Position numbers and translations under genes: made by a program
The notes under the pieces: model-generated
The model's input: only the letters and a program-made list of their open reading frames with translations
Database searches by the model: none
What the model was told of the DNA's origin: nothing
From: Arthrobacter sp. V1I9
GTDB lineage: Bacteria > Actinomycetota > Actinomycetes > Actinomycetales > Micrococcaceae
Length of the DNA stretch: 64,000 nt
Reading direction: 5' to 3'
Assembly: GCF_030817075.1 (NCBI RefSeq)
Contig: NZ_JAUSYU010000001.1
Coordinates: 496,001 to 560,000 of the forward strand
In this document: in pieces, positions 46,324-55,157 of the stretch
Position numbering within the stretch: the stretch's first letter is position 1
Layout: each line of letters begins with the position of its first letter

Positions 46324-47523
46324 ATGAGCAGGCACCAGCTGACCCCCTCCCACTCTGATCCAAGCCGGTCCGTGCCCTCGTCCCGGCGGGTTGCAGATGC
46401 GCCCCCGCCGGGCGCGGCCGCTTACGCCGGGAATTCGGTAGAGAATGGCGAGGCCTGGCTGCCGGACGGTGCGGAAGAAGTGCTGCTGGTGACCTCATCC
46501 CCCTTTCTGCGCGCGGAAGTGGAGCGTATTGTCGCTGCGGCCGGAGCCCGCCTTCGAGTTGTGGCCGATGCACTTGAGGCGGGCAGATATTGGGACGGGA
46601 CGGCGGCAGTTCTGGTGGGAAGTGACATCCGGGAACTGCCGCCCCGACGGCAGGCACCGGCAGTCCTGGTTGGGCTGGATGGTGAAGGGGACAGCCTGTG
46701 GCACCTCGCTGCCGCCCTCGGCGCCGAGCGGGTGGCAGTGCTGCCGGATGCCGCCGCGTGGCTCGCCGACCACCTGAGCCGCTCCCGGTCGCCCGGCCCT
46801 GGCGGACTCATCCTCGGGGTGACCGGCGGGTGCGGCGGGGCCGGAGCCACCACGGCCGCCATCTGGATAGCACAGGCGGCCGCCGGGATGGGGGCCAGCG
46901 TGTTGCTGATTGACGGCGACCCATGGGGTGGCGGGCTGGAACTTGCCATTGCCGCGGAAGAGAGCGCCGGCCTGCGCTGGCCTGACCTCTCAGAAGCCCG
47001 CGGCAGCATCGATCCCGGCCAGCTTTCTGATTCGCTGCCCGTCTCAGGAGGGTTCTCGTTCCTGTCCTGGCCAGCCAGCCGGGAACAGCCTGTTCCCGTG
47101 GCAGCTGCTACCACCGCCGGGGTCCTCGATGCCGCGCGCCGTGGCTATGAGCTCGTTGTCGTCGACATTGGCAGGGGGACAGGGCCGCTGCTGGCCTATG
47201 GCTGGGACTGTGACCGCATCATGATGGTGGTTCCCGCGCAGCTGAAGGCGGCCGTTGCGGCGGTACGGCTGCTGCAGGAGTTTCCGCCGATTGAGGCTGC
47301 ACTCCTGGTGCGGGGGAGGCCGGGCGCCGCACTGGACGGCTCACTGATTTCCGAGGCCATCGGGCTTCCCGTGCTGGGACGCGTACCTGAGCTGCGCGGT
47401 GTCAGTGCGGCCATGGAGTCCGGCCGCCTCCTGGACCTGGGCAAGCGTCGAAGTGTCCGGCACTTTGCTGCCTCGGTGCTCGATTCCCTCGGGGACGAGT
47501 TGCCGGCAGGGGAGCCCGGATGA
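46324..47523 (+). CDS. CpaE/Ssd-like ATPase of the tad locus
   Basis: A 399-residue MinD/ParA-type protein, similar to mycobacterial Ssd (Rv3660c) and CpaE/TadZ, which place pilus machinery or affect septation. Residues about 35-150 resemble a receiver-like domain without a clear phospho-Asp; the ATPase begins at ILGVTGGCGGAGATTAA, a deviant Walker A in which the usual lysine is replaced (GGCGGAGAT). LLIDGDPWGGGLE is the Walker A' / switch region. The start is ATG 46324; GTG 46309 is possible. Its stop overlaps tadA by 4 bp, beginning a seven-gene run. Confidence 0.82.
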   Translation: MSRHQLTPSHSDPSRSVPSSRRVADAPPPGAAAYAGNSVENGEAWLPDGAEEVLLVTSSPFLRAEVERIVAAAGARLRVVADALEAGRYWDGTAAVLVGSDIRELPPRRQAPAVLVGLDGEGDSLWHLAAALGAERVAVLPDAAAWLADHLSRSRSPGPGGLILGVTGGCGGAGATTAAIWIAQAAAGMGASVLLIDGDPWGGGLELAIAAEESAGLRWPDLSEARGSIDPGQLSDSLPVSGGFSFLSWPASREQPVPVAAATTAGVLDAARRGYELVVVDIGRGTGPLLAYGWDCDRIMMVVPAQLKAAVAAVRLLQEFPPIEAALLVRGRPGAALDGSLISEAIGLPVLGRVPELRGVSAAMESGRLLDLGKRRSVRHFAASVLDSLGDELPAGEPG

Positions 47524-48785
47524 AGCAGCAACCTTCCTCTCATGGAGCCGGGCAGGCGGATGGTCTGCGGCGGCGTACCCGGAACCTTGAGGGCCAGCGC
47601 CATGATCCGCGCCGGGATGCCCGCCTGCCGCTGGACTCCGGGCTGCTGGAATCGGTCCGCGAGTCAATGATGGCGGACGCCGGGGTGGTGACTCCCTCCC
47701 GGGTGGCAGCCGCGGTGCAGGCCACGGGGAGGTTGTTGGGCACGGCGGGTTCGCTCGCGGCGGTGGAGCGGATCAGCGCCGAATTGAACGGCCTGGGACC
47801 TCTGCAGGTGCTCACCCGCGACCCGGCAGTCACGGACATCTTTGTGAATGCACCGGACGCTGTGTGGGTGGACCGTGGCCGGGGCATTGAACGCGTTCCC
47901 GTGGTTTTTGGCGACGAGACGCAGCTGCGGGCGCTCGCCTGCAGGCTGGTTGCTGCCGGCGGGCGGCGCCTGGATGACGGCTCCCCCTGCGTGGATGTGC
48001 GGTTGCCGGGCGGTTACCGTGTCCATGCGGTGCTGCCGCCGGTGTCCACCGCAGGTACTCTGCTCAGTATCAGGATCCGCCGCGAGCGTGTATTCACGAT
48101 GGAGGAACTGCAGGCGGCCGGCCTGTTCGGTCCCCTCGTCAAGGACGTTTTGGTGAGGGTGCTGGAGCATCGGCTGACTTTCTTGATCAGTGGAGCCACC
48201 GGGTCCGGCAAGACCACGCTGCTGTCCACCTTGCTGGGGCTCTGCGCACCGGAGGAGCGGCTGGTCCTCATTGAGGATGCTTCTGAACTGAACCCGGTCC
48301 ATCCGCATGTGGTTTCCCTTGAATCCCGGCACGGAAATCTTGAAGGCGGCGGGGAAGTGGGCCTGGGCGAACTTGTCCGGCAGGCCCTGCGCATGAGGCC
48401 TGACCGGCTGGTGGTGGGGGAGTGCCGTGGTGCGGAGGTACGGGAACTGCTCACTGCAATGAACACCGGCCACAGCGGCGGGGGCGGAACCATCCATGCG
48501 AACACTGCCACGGCAGTTCCGGCGCGTCTTACCGCACTTGGTGCGTTGGCCGGTTTGAGCCCGGACGGGGTACGGCTTCAGGCGTCCAGCGCCCTGGACG
48601 TAGTGATCCATGTCGAACGGACCATCCGCGGCAGGGAAGTGACCTGTGTTGGCGTCATCAATGACGGCCCCGACGGTCTGCGCGTCCTGCCTGCGCTGGA
48701 AGCAGCTGCAGGCGTCCCCGTTCCGGGCCCCGGATGGCCGGCCCTCGCCGGCCGGCTCGGATTCGATCCGGGGGAATCTCTGTGA
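47520..48785 (+). CDS. TadA/CpaF-type secretion ATPase
   Basis: A 421-residue type II/IV secretion ATPase that drives assembly of Flp-type pili. The N-terminal domain carries LGPLQVLTRDPAVTDIFVN; the ATPase core has Walker A ISGATGSGKTTLLS, an Asp box LIEDASEL and Walker B-like RPDRLVVGECRGAE, then a conserved HSGGGGTIHANTA His box. The ATG overlaps the preceding stop, and its stop overlaps the next GTG (GTGA), so the genes are translationally coupled. No outer-membrane secretin is expected in a Gram-positive. Confidence 0.93.
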   Translation: MKQQPSSHGAGQADGLRRRTRNLEGQRHDPRRDARLPLDSGLLESVRESMMADAGVVTPSRVAAAVQATGRLLGTAGSLAAVERISAELNGLGPLQVLTRDPAVTDIFVNAPDAVWVDRGRGIERVPVVFGDETQLRALACRLVAAGGRRLDDGSPCVDVRLPGGYRVHAVLPPVSTAGTLLSIRIRRERVFTMEELQAAGLFGPLVKDVLVRVLEHRLTFLISGATGSGKTTLLSTLLGLCAPEERLVLIEDASELNPVHPHVVSLESRHGNLEGGGEVGLGELVRQALRMRPDRLVVGECRGAEVRELLTAMNTGHSGGGGTIHANTATAVPARLTALGALAGLSPDGVRLQASSALDVVIHVERTIRGREVTCVGVINDGPDGLRVLPALEAAAGVPVPGPGWPALAGRLGFDPGESL

Positions 48786-49651
48786 CGGCTGTTCTTGCCG
48801 GTGCCCTGGTGCTGGCTGCGGTGATGATTCTTCGCCCGGCCCGGGGCGCGCCAGCGAGGTTCCGCCGTGCAACTGGTGGTTCTGACCGTTTAATGGCTGG
48901 CAGGATCTGGTTTCCTCGGCTCCGAGGGTCCAGGCCCGGCGGCAGGAAAGCGGCAGAACCTGGTGCCGCGGTACCCATGACCCTTGTGGTTCAGCAACTG
49001 GCCGCACTGCTCAAAGGCGGGCGAACCCCCGTACGGCTGTGGGACGAGCTGTGGTTTGTGTACGGCGCTGCCACCCCGCACGGGTCCACGGGCACCTCGG
49101 CGTCCGGGCTTGGTCCCGGGATGCAACCCGCATCAACGTCCGACGCGGTAGATGCAGACGCGGGAAGACTGAGGGCCAGCGGCCTGACCGGAGGATCGGT
49201 TGCAATGCTGGCCGCAGCCCGCGCTGCTGCCGGGACCGGAACTCCGGTATCGAACGCCATTCGCCGTTCTTTACCCGCGGCCTTCCCGAGGCCAGACAGG
49301 GAATTCCGGATCTGGTCGGAACTGGCAGCGTGCTTTGACATCGCAGAAGCAAGCGGCTGCCCGTTGGCCGACGTGCTCACGAGGTTCGCGGCTCAGCTCG
49401 AGGTGGAGGACGACGCCGACGCCGCCCGGCAGACCGCCCTGGCCGGGCCCAAGGCCACGGTCAATCTGTTGACCTGGCTTCCGCTCATGGGGCTGGGCCT
49501 GGGAATCGCCCTTGGCGTGGACCCGCTGGGCATACTGCTGGGTACTCCGCTGGGGCTCGCAACGCTGGCAGCCGGGATTGCGCTGACTGTGGCGGGCAGG
49601 GTGTGGTCCGCAAAGCTGGTGGCAGCAGCGGCCGGCGTGGGGGCACCATGA
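48782..49651 (+). CDS. TadB-like inner-membrane protein (type II secretion F domain)
   Basis: A 289-residue protein with an N-terminal helix (VTAVLAGALVLAAVMIL) and, after a long polar loop, a T2SF domain ending in two or three further helices (WLPLMGLGLGIALG; LGLATLAAGIALTVAG). It forms the platform of the Tad pilus machine with the TadC-like protein. The GTG start overlaps the tadA stop. The loop at about residues 85-145 is longer and less conserved than usual. Confidence 0.83.
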   Translation: MTAVLAGALVLAAVMILRPARGAPARFRRATGGSDRLMAGRIWFPRLRGSRPGGRKAAEPGAAVPMTLVVQQLAALLKGGRTPVRLWDELWFVYGAATPHGSTGTSASGLGPGMQPASTSDAVDADAGRLRASGLTGGSVAMLAAARAAAGTGTPVSNAIRRSLPAAFPRPDREFRIWSELAACFDIAEASGCPLADVLTRFAAQLEVEDDADAARQTALAGPKATVNLLTWLPLMGLGLGIALGVDPLGILLGTPLGLATLAAGIALTVAGRVWSAKLVAAAAGVGAP

Positions 49652-50265
49652 CCGATCCTCGTATTTTGGGTTTAGCACTCTTCCTCGCCATGGCCGGGGC
49701 CGCCTGTCTCCTGTGTCCGGGCCAAGGCAGTATTCGGAGGCGGCTGCTCCACCTGGCGCCGGGGGAGATCGGGCCTTCGGACACCGCGCCGGACGCGGAC
49801 GGGCGGCCTCGGAACCGGGCAGGTCCTGATGGCCTGAAGGACACTGCCATGATGCTCGAACTCGTGGCGGCCATGCTGGACGCCGGGTCCGGCATTGGGC
49901 GCTCCCTCGAACTGGTATCAGCCTCTGCCTCCGTGCGGTACAGGGAGGCCCTCCGGCCGGTTGTTTCGGCGCTCGCGATTGGAGCGGACTGGGAAACCGC
50001 GTGGCGCAGCTCTGCTGTCCGGCTGCCCGAAATTATCGAGCTGCGGGACGCTTTGGGGTTCGCGGCGCTGACGGGTGCCCCGTCCTCGGCAATTCTCTAC
50101 GCCCAAGCCGCCAGGCTCCGCCGCGAAAGGTTCCGCGCTGCCGAAAAGCGGGCAGCCTCGCTGGGCGTGAAGCTGGTGGTCCCGCTGGGCCTGTGTTCAC
50201 TGCCGGCCTTCATCTGCCTCGGCGTAGTACCCGTCCTGCTTGCCCTGGTGCCGTCCGGATCGTAG
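49648..50265 (+). CDS. TadC-like inner-membrane protein (type II secretion F domain)
   Basis: A 205-residue second platform protein. A first helix (ILGLALFLAMAGAACLL) is followed by the T2SF segment MMLELVAAMLDAGSGIGRSLE and a final helix pair (LGVKLVVPLGLCSLPAFICLG). The ATG overlaps the preceding stop by four bases. It matches mycobacterial Rv3657c in place and size. A 199-bp gap without obvious signals separates it from the pilin gene, which may have its own promoter. Confidence 0.83.
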   Translation: MTDPRILGLALFLAMAGAACLLCPGQGSIRRRLLHLAPGEIGPSDTAPDADGRPRNRAGPDGLKDTAMMLELVAAMLDAGSGIGRSLELVSASASVRYREALRPVVSALAIGADWETAWRSSAVRLPEIIELRDALGFAALTGAPSSAILYAQAARLRRERFRAAEKRAASLGVKLVVPLGLCSLPAFICLGVVPVLLALVPSGS

Positions 50266-50464
50266 CCGGGACAGGGTTATCAGCCGGATCAAGGCCGCCA
50301 GCCGGAGACGTCACCGGACTGACACGGCCCCGCTCTTTCCCTCCACAACGAGGAACAGACCTGACTTTTCCACTTACACAAGCGCTGGCCTTATCGCTCC
50401 GGGCGGGGCCCGGAAGAGTCGAAGCAGCCGGCAACCCTGCCGGCCCACAGAAAGGAAGCACCCC

Positions 50465-50815
50465 ATGTCCATCAATCAGGACCGCCACTACGCCGCTGGA
50501 TCAGCAGCGCTCGCAGCAGCCCGATCGAACACAAAGCGACGCATCACCGGCGGCCAGTCCGCTTACCCGCAACACTCCGGCACTCCTTCGCAGCCGGCCA
50601 ACGTCGTGGAGCTTTACCCCGGAGTAACTGCTGCCCGCAACCGTTCGGGTATGCGCCGGCTGTTGGGGTCGGAAGCAGGGATGGCCACCGCGGAGTACGC
50701 CATCACCACTCTCGCCGCTGTCGGCTTTGCCGGGCTGCTGGTCTTCATCCTCCGCAGCGAGGAAGTACGGGGGTTCCTGCTGAATCTGATCCGCACGGCG
50801 CTGGCCTTGCCATGA
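50465..50815 (+). CDS. DUF4244 Flp-like pilin
   Basis: A 116-residue candidate major pilin. The long 75-residue leader is followed by LGSEAG-MATAEYAITTLAAV: cleavage after Gly by a prepilin peptidase would give a mature protein with Glu at +5, the hallmark of type IV pilins, and a hydrophobic helix. The mature part is only about 40 residues, like Flp pilins. AAAGGAAG precedes the ATG. Its stop overlaps the next gene by four bases. No prepilin peptidase gene is in the window, so one must be encoded elsewhere. Confidence 0.85.
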   Translation: MSINQDRHYAAGSAALAAARSNTKRRITGGQSAYPQHSGTPSQPANVVELYPGVTAARNRSGMRRLLGSEAGMATAEYAITTLAAVGFAGLLVFILRSEEVRGFLLNLIRTALALP

Positions 50816-51342
50816 CCTGCGCACCGGACGCGCTCCTTCGCCTGCTTCCGGGTGAAAGCAACCAGAAGGGCCAGTGGCTGATGGCGGAAGCGGCCGGTCG
50901 TCGCGGGCCAGGGGATCGTTGGCACAGAAGAAGGAGCTGGCGGCTGGTCAAATCCCGCGGTGCCGTCACCGCAGAGTTTGCCGTGACGCTGCCTGCCGTC
51001 CTGCTGCTGCTTGCCATGCTCCTCACAGGTGCCGCGGCCGGTGTTACCCAGCTGCGGTTGGAAGAGGGAGCACGCGCCGGCGCCAGGGCCTTGGCCCGCG
51101 GTGACGATTCCGCCTCGGTGGAACGGATCGTTAAGACCCTCTCGGGCGCGTCAGCCTCGGCGGTTGTCGCAACTGAGGGCGAGTGGCTCAACGTCACCGT
51201 CACTGACCGGGTCGGTGGCCCGCTGGGGGCAGCAATTCCCTGGACGCTGACGGCCCGTGCGTCGACCCGCAGCGAAACAGCAGTCGCACGCTCGCACGCA
51301 CTGCTAACTGCCGGGGCGGGGGCCGGGGCAGGCGCCGGATGA
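50812..51342 (+). CDS. TadE-like pseudopilin
   Basis: A 176-residue protein. A cytoplasmic leader of about 49 residues precedes SRG-AVTAEFAVTLPAVLLL, which again places Glu at +5 after a Gly cleavage site, then one hydrophobic helix and an extracytoplasmic domain ending in an Ala/Gly-rich tail. TadE proteins are minor pilins needed for Flp pilus assembly. It overlaps the pilin gene (ATGA) and the following gene by four bases each. Confidence 0.87.
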   Translation: MTCAPDALLRLLPGESNQKGQWLMAEAAGRRGPGDRWHRRRSWRLVKSRGAVTAEFAVTLPAVLLLLAMLLTGAAAGVTQLRLEEGARAGARALARGDDSASVERIVKTLSGASASAVVATEGEWLNVTVTDRVGGPLGAAIPWTLTARASTRSETAVARSHALLTAGAGAGAGAG

Positions 51343-51755
51343 AGGGCTGGTGCAGCACAACAGGAAGGAGCGCTGTGCAACGAAAGTCCACCGCGCCGGC
51401 GAAGCAAGGACCGGACCGCCGGGAACGCGGATCCGGGACGGTCTTGGCCGCGGGACTGGCCCTGGTGGTGATGACGGCCATGGCGCTGTTGCTGCTTCTG
51501 GCGCAGTCGGCTGTGATGGCCAGCAGGGCAGCCGCCGCCGCTGATCTTGCTGCGCTCGCCGGGGCGGATGCCCTGCGCGGCGTCACGGACGGGAATCCTT
51601 GTACGGTGGCCGCGGAAGTTGCTGCACGGCATGCTGCCGCCGTGCTCAGCTGCTCCGAAGGGGAGGGCCACACCCTTGAAGTCATGACTGAGCTGACGGA
51701 AAGGACCATCGTGGGCACAGCCACCGGCCGCGCCCGGGCGGGACCTCCCCCTTAG
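51339..51755 (+). CDS. Second TadE-like protein (Rv3654c type)
   Basis: A 138-residue last gene of the tad run. Its helix begins RERGSGTVLAAGLALVVMTAM, but Glu at +5 is missing, so it may not be processed as a pilin. Such proteins have been annotated as 'helicase/secretion neighborhood TadE-like' because the next gene is a helicase, as here. Two cysteines in the outer part could pair. Function unknown beyond the pilus context. Confidence 0.8.
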   Translation: MKGWCSTTGRSAVQRKSTAPAKQGPDRRERGSGTVLAAGLALVVMTAMALLLLLAQSAVMASRAAAAADLAALAGADALRGVTDGNPCTVAAEVAARHAAAVLSCSEGEGHTLEVMTELTERTIVGTATGRARAGPPP

Positions 51756-51845
51756 CTGGCTGGTCCTCCCACGAGGGGGCGCTCCCTGGCACGCGCGGAG
51801 CTTCCCAGGAAGGCGATCTCCCGCGAAGCAAGCGGTGGTTCACTG

Positions 51846-54221
51846 TCAGCGCGGGGCTTCCACACTCAGCGCGCTGGCTTCGGTGGCGTCCTTGAGCAGG
51901 ACATCGAGCAGGGTGACTGCGGCCGCCTTGTCCAGGGGATTGTTTTTGTTCCCGCACTTGGGCGACTGGACGCAGGAGGGACAGCCGGATTCGCACTCGC
52001 AGGCTTTGATGGCGTCCCGTGTCGCGGCCAGCCACACCTTGGCCTTGTCGAAACCGCGTTCGGCAAAGCCGGCCCCGCCCGGGTGCCCGTCATACACAAA
52101 TATGGTGGGCACCCCGGTGTCGGCATGCAGGGCAGTGGATACACCACCGATGTCCCACCGGTCACTGGAGGCCACCAGGGGAAGGAGTCCGATGGCTGCG
52201 TGCTCCGCCGCGTGCAGGGCGCCCGGGAACTGCGCTTCGATCAGTCCGGCTGCTGCGAGGGACCGGTTGTCCACCACGAACCATACGGCCTTGGTGAACA
52301 GTTCCCTGGCGCCAAGATCGAGTGGTTCCTCGCCGAGGATCTCGTTGGAAATCAGGGCCTTGCGTTGAAAGGAGACCACCTGTGTGGTGACCTTCACGTC
52401 GCCGAAGTGCAGCGAAACGTCACCCCACGTTGCGCTGCGCTGGGTTTCCAGCACCTCGATCTGGGTCACATCCCGCGCCGTGGTGTAGTAGTCCGGGTTG
52501 GCTCGGCGGACCACTACGCAGTGGTCGTCTTCGTTGAGGTCCTCCACCACGTAGCTGTCGCCCTGGTGAATGTAAACAGCACCGGTGTGCGCCTGGTAGT
52601 GGGTCTGGGGAGAGTCCATCGTCCCGAGGAGGGAGCCGGTGTCAGCGTCAACAATGCTCACCGGCCCGCCCCCGTCGGCCCTCAGGTTCACCATTGCCGC
52701 GGCGCTCTGGGAATGCGTCCAAAACCAGCCGGCCGGCCGGCGACGAAGATATCCTTGGGCTACCAGGCGGTCCAGGAGTCCTTCCGCGGTGCTCCCGAAC
52801 AGCTCAAGCTCGCCGACACCGAGCGGAAGTTCGGCCGCGGCGGCGCACAGGTGCGGGCCCAGCACGTACGGATTCGACGGGTCGAAGACGGTAGCTTCCA
52901 CCGAGACATCGAAGATGGCTTCCGGATGGTTCACCAGGAATGTGTCCAGCGGATCGTCGCTGGCAACAAACGCGGCGATGGCGTCCTGCCCGGCACGGCC
53001 GGCCCGCCCGATCTGCTGGAAAAGCGAAGCCCTGGTGCCTGGCCAGCCGGCCACCAGGACAGCGTCCAGCCCGGAAATGTCGATGCCCAGCTCCAGGGCG
53101 GAGGTGCTTGAAACACCCAGGAGCCTGCCCGAGCGCAGCGCCTTCTCCACCGCCCGGCGTTCCTCCGGAAGATACCCGGAACGGTAGGCAGCCACACGTT
53201 GCGGAAGGCTCGGATCCACCTCGTCCAGGAGGCGTTTGGTGATGGACGAGATGGTCTCGGCTCCGCGCCGGGACTTGATGAAGGCGATGGTGCGGATCTG
53301 CGCTGACACCAGGTTCGCCAGCAGGTCCGCAGTTTCAGCGACGGCGGTGCGCCGCTCGTTGGCACCGTTCTCGCCCTTTAGTTCGGTCAGGGCAGGTTCC
53401 CAGAACGCCACCGTGGTGGCACCATGCGGTGAACCATCCTCCGACACCGCTTTGACCGGCGCCCCGATAAGCCGGGCGAAGGAAACGTCAGGCTCGGAAG
53501 CGGTCGCTGAAGCCGCGATGAAAACAGGTTCGGGGAAGGCCGAGCCCGCGCCGTAGTACGCGCAGATCCGCCGCAGGCGGCGCATCAGGTTGGCGACGTG
53601 CGAGCCGAAAACGCCCCGGTAGCTGTGCGCCTCGTCCACGACCACGTAGCGAAGGCGGCGGAAAAACCCCGCCCACCAGGCGTGGTTGGGAAGGATGCCG
53701 AAGTGCAGCATGTCCGGGTTGGCCAGGATGAAATTGGCGTGGTCGCGGATCCACCGCCGGGAAGCCGGGTCGGTGTCGCCGTCGTAGGTTTCCGCGCGGA
53801 CCGTGGGCAGTTTCAACGCCCTGATGGCGTTCAGCTGGTCGGCCGCGAGGGCCTTGGTGGGGGACAAATAGAGGGTGACGGCGCCGTCGTCGTGGATCTT
53901 TCCGGGGTCGGCAAGAACCCGCAGTTCCGAGCGGTGGATGGCATCCAGCGCCGGCAACTGATAGGCGAGGGACTTTCCGGAGGCGGTCCCGGTGGCAACC
54001 ACAACATGTTCCCCGCCGTGGGCGGTGTTTGCCGCTTCAACCTGATGGCGGTAAGGCTCCTGGACGCCAAGCGAACCATAAGCAGCCACCAGATCCGGGT
54101 GAACCCAGCCCGGCCACTGCTCGTGGACGGCTTCGCGGGCAGGGATGGTGCGGACATGACGGAGCTGTTCCGGGTCCGGGCCGCGGCCCAGCAAGGGAAT
54201 CAGCGAGTCATGGGGGTTCAC
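51846..54221 (-). CDS. SftH/MrfA-like superfamily 2 DNA helicase
   Basis: A 791-residue DEAD/H-box helicase with DUF1998-type C-terminus. Motifs: VVATGTASGKSLAYQLP (I), VVVDEAHSYRG (II, DEAH), and GIDISGLDAVLVAGWPGT then QQIGRAGRAGQD (V-VI). Four cysteines near residues 740-760 (CECESGCPSCVQSPKC) form the metal-binding cluster of this group. Mycobacterial SftH and Bacillus MrfA are close types; MrfA acts in mitomycin-adduct repair. A GTG start at 54221 is used. The gene converges on the tad locus, the same arrangement as in mycobacteria (Rv3649). Confidence 0.92.
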   Translation of the reverse strand: MNPHDSLIPLLGRGPDPEQLRHVRTIPAREAVHEQWPGWVHPDLVAAYGSLGVQEPYRHQVEAANTAHGGEHVVVATGTASGKSLAYQLPALDAIHRSELRVLADPGKIHDDGAVTLYLSPTKALAADQLNAIRALKLPTVRAETYDGDTDPASRRWIRDHANFILANPDMLHFGILPNHAWWAGFFRRLRYVVVDEAHSYRGVFGSHVANLMRRLRRICAYYGAGSAFPEPVFIAASATASEPDVSFARLIGAPVKAVSEDGSPHGATTVAFWEPALTELKGENGANERRTAVAETADLLANLVSAQIRTIAFIKSRRGAETISSITKRLLDEVDPSLPQRVAAYRSGYLPEERRAVEKALRSGRLLGVSSTSALELGIDISGLDAVLVAGWPGTRASLFQQIGRAGRAGQDAIAAFVASDDPLDTFLVNHPEAIFDVSVEATVFDPSNPYVLGPHLCAAAAELPLGVGELELFGSTAEGLLDRLVAQGYLRRRPAGWFWTHSQSAAAMVNLRADGGGPVSIVDADTGSLLGTMDSPQTHYQAHTGAVYIHQGDSYVVEDLNEDDHCVVVRRANPDYYTTARDVTQIEVLETQRSATWGDVSLHFGDVKVTTQVVSFQRKALISNEILGEEPLDLGARELFTKAVWFVVDNRSLAAAGLIEAQFPGALHAAEHAAIGLLPLVASSDRWDIGGVSTALHADTGVPTIFVYDGHPGGAGFAERGFDKAKVWLAATRDAIKACECESGCPSCVQSPKCGNKNNPLDKAAAVTLLDVLLKDATEASALSVEAPR

Positions 54222-54305
54222 CCCAATATTCTTTCACCCCGCAACTGACCAGCAGGCCCGGTTCGCCCTAGGGGTAACCGGGCGAGCCGGGCCGGTGACG
54301 CGTGC

Positions 54306-54998
54306 TCAGCTCAGGGACAGGTCGGCCCCGTCGCGGGATGCCGAAAGCATCAGCACGCGTGAGACGGTGGTCCAACCCAGGTGGGAATAAAGCTTTTGGC
54401 CGTCCAGGGAAGCCAGGAGCAGGCCAGTTTGTACGTCATGTTCAAAAGCCTTCGCCGCCAGTGCCCGCATGATGAAACTGCCCAGTCCACGCCGCTGGAA
54501 GGCCGGTTCTGTGATGATTTTGTCGAACACTGCGGTTTCGCCCACCACAAAAACACGGCCGCTGGCGGCAAGAGTATCCCCGGACCGGACCACCGCGTAG
54601 TGCACACCGTCCTGCACTGATGTAGTCAGGGCCAGATCGTCATCCGAAAGCCAGGGATCCTCAGCATCCTGGGTCTCCATATCCACGATCATCATGGCCT
54701 GGGAATCGGAGGTGACGTTGAGCCCATGCTGCAGGGCAAGGACGGAGAAGCGGGCAAGGTCATTGGTCAGGATGGTCAGGCCCCTGGCCGGCACTTCCGC
54801 CGTCTTCGCAGCCAAAGCCGCAAATTCCACATCCGTGGGCTCGGAACCAAAGAACTCCCATTCGCCGGTGGTGTCAGCGCGGAGTGCGGCGGGGAACCGG
54901 CCTTCGGAGGATGTCCGGTACCCGCGACAACCTGCCCAGCCGGCCACCCATACTTCGAGAAGGCCAGTGATGTCGTTAACCATGGTTTCCGGGCTCAT
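54306..54998 (-). CDS. GNAT family N-acetyltransferase
   Basis: A 230-residue protein whose C-terminal half is a GNAT domain. The acetyl-CoA-binding motif A is FQRRGLGSFIMRAL, preceded by the beta-strand VFDKIITEPA and followed by LYSHLGWTTVSRVLML. The N-terminal half (residues 1-100) is not recognised. A -10 box (TAGTCT) 6 bp before the ATG suggests a leaderless messenger. Substrate unknown. It is divergent from trhO. Confidence 0.85.
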   Translation of the reverse strand: MSPETMVNDITGLLEVWVAGWAGCRGYRTSSEGRFPAALRADTTGEWEFFGSEPTDVEFAALAAKTAEVPARGLTILTNDLARFSVLALQHGLNVTSDSQAMMIVDMETQDAEDPWLSDDDLALTTSVQDGVHYAVVRSGDTLAASGRVFVVGETAVFDKIITEPAFQRRGLGSFIMRALAAKAFEHDVQTGLLLASLDGQKLYSHLGWTTVSRVLMLSASRDGADLSLS

Positions 54999-55004
54999 GG
55001 GATG

Positions 55005-55010
55005 AGACTA
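55005..55010 (-). promoter_or_regulatory. -10 box for the leaderless GNAT gene
   Basis: TAGTCT on the minus strand, 6 bp upstream of the ATG at 54998; no ribosome site fits in between. Confidence 0.45.
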
Positions 55011-55144
55011 TTCCAGCGCGGTCACAAGCAACAGGGGTAGGCAGGGCAGAAACCCGGTGCTTATGCAATTGTGATGAGCCAGGATGCTGTCCTCCTGGAG
55101 TGCCCGGACGAACGGGACGGGGAGGTTGCCGGAAGCCAAGCCGG

Positions 55145-55150
55145 TACCCT
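55145..55150 (+). promoter_or_regulatory. -10 box for leaderless trhO
   Basis: TACCCT lies 7 bp upstream of the GTG at 55158, so transcription should begin at the start codon. Confidence 0.5.
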
Positions 55151-55157
55151 TAAATAC

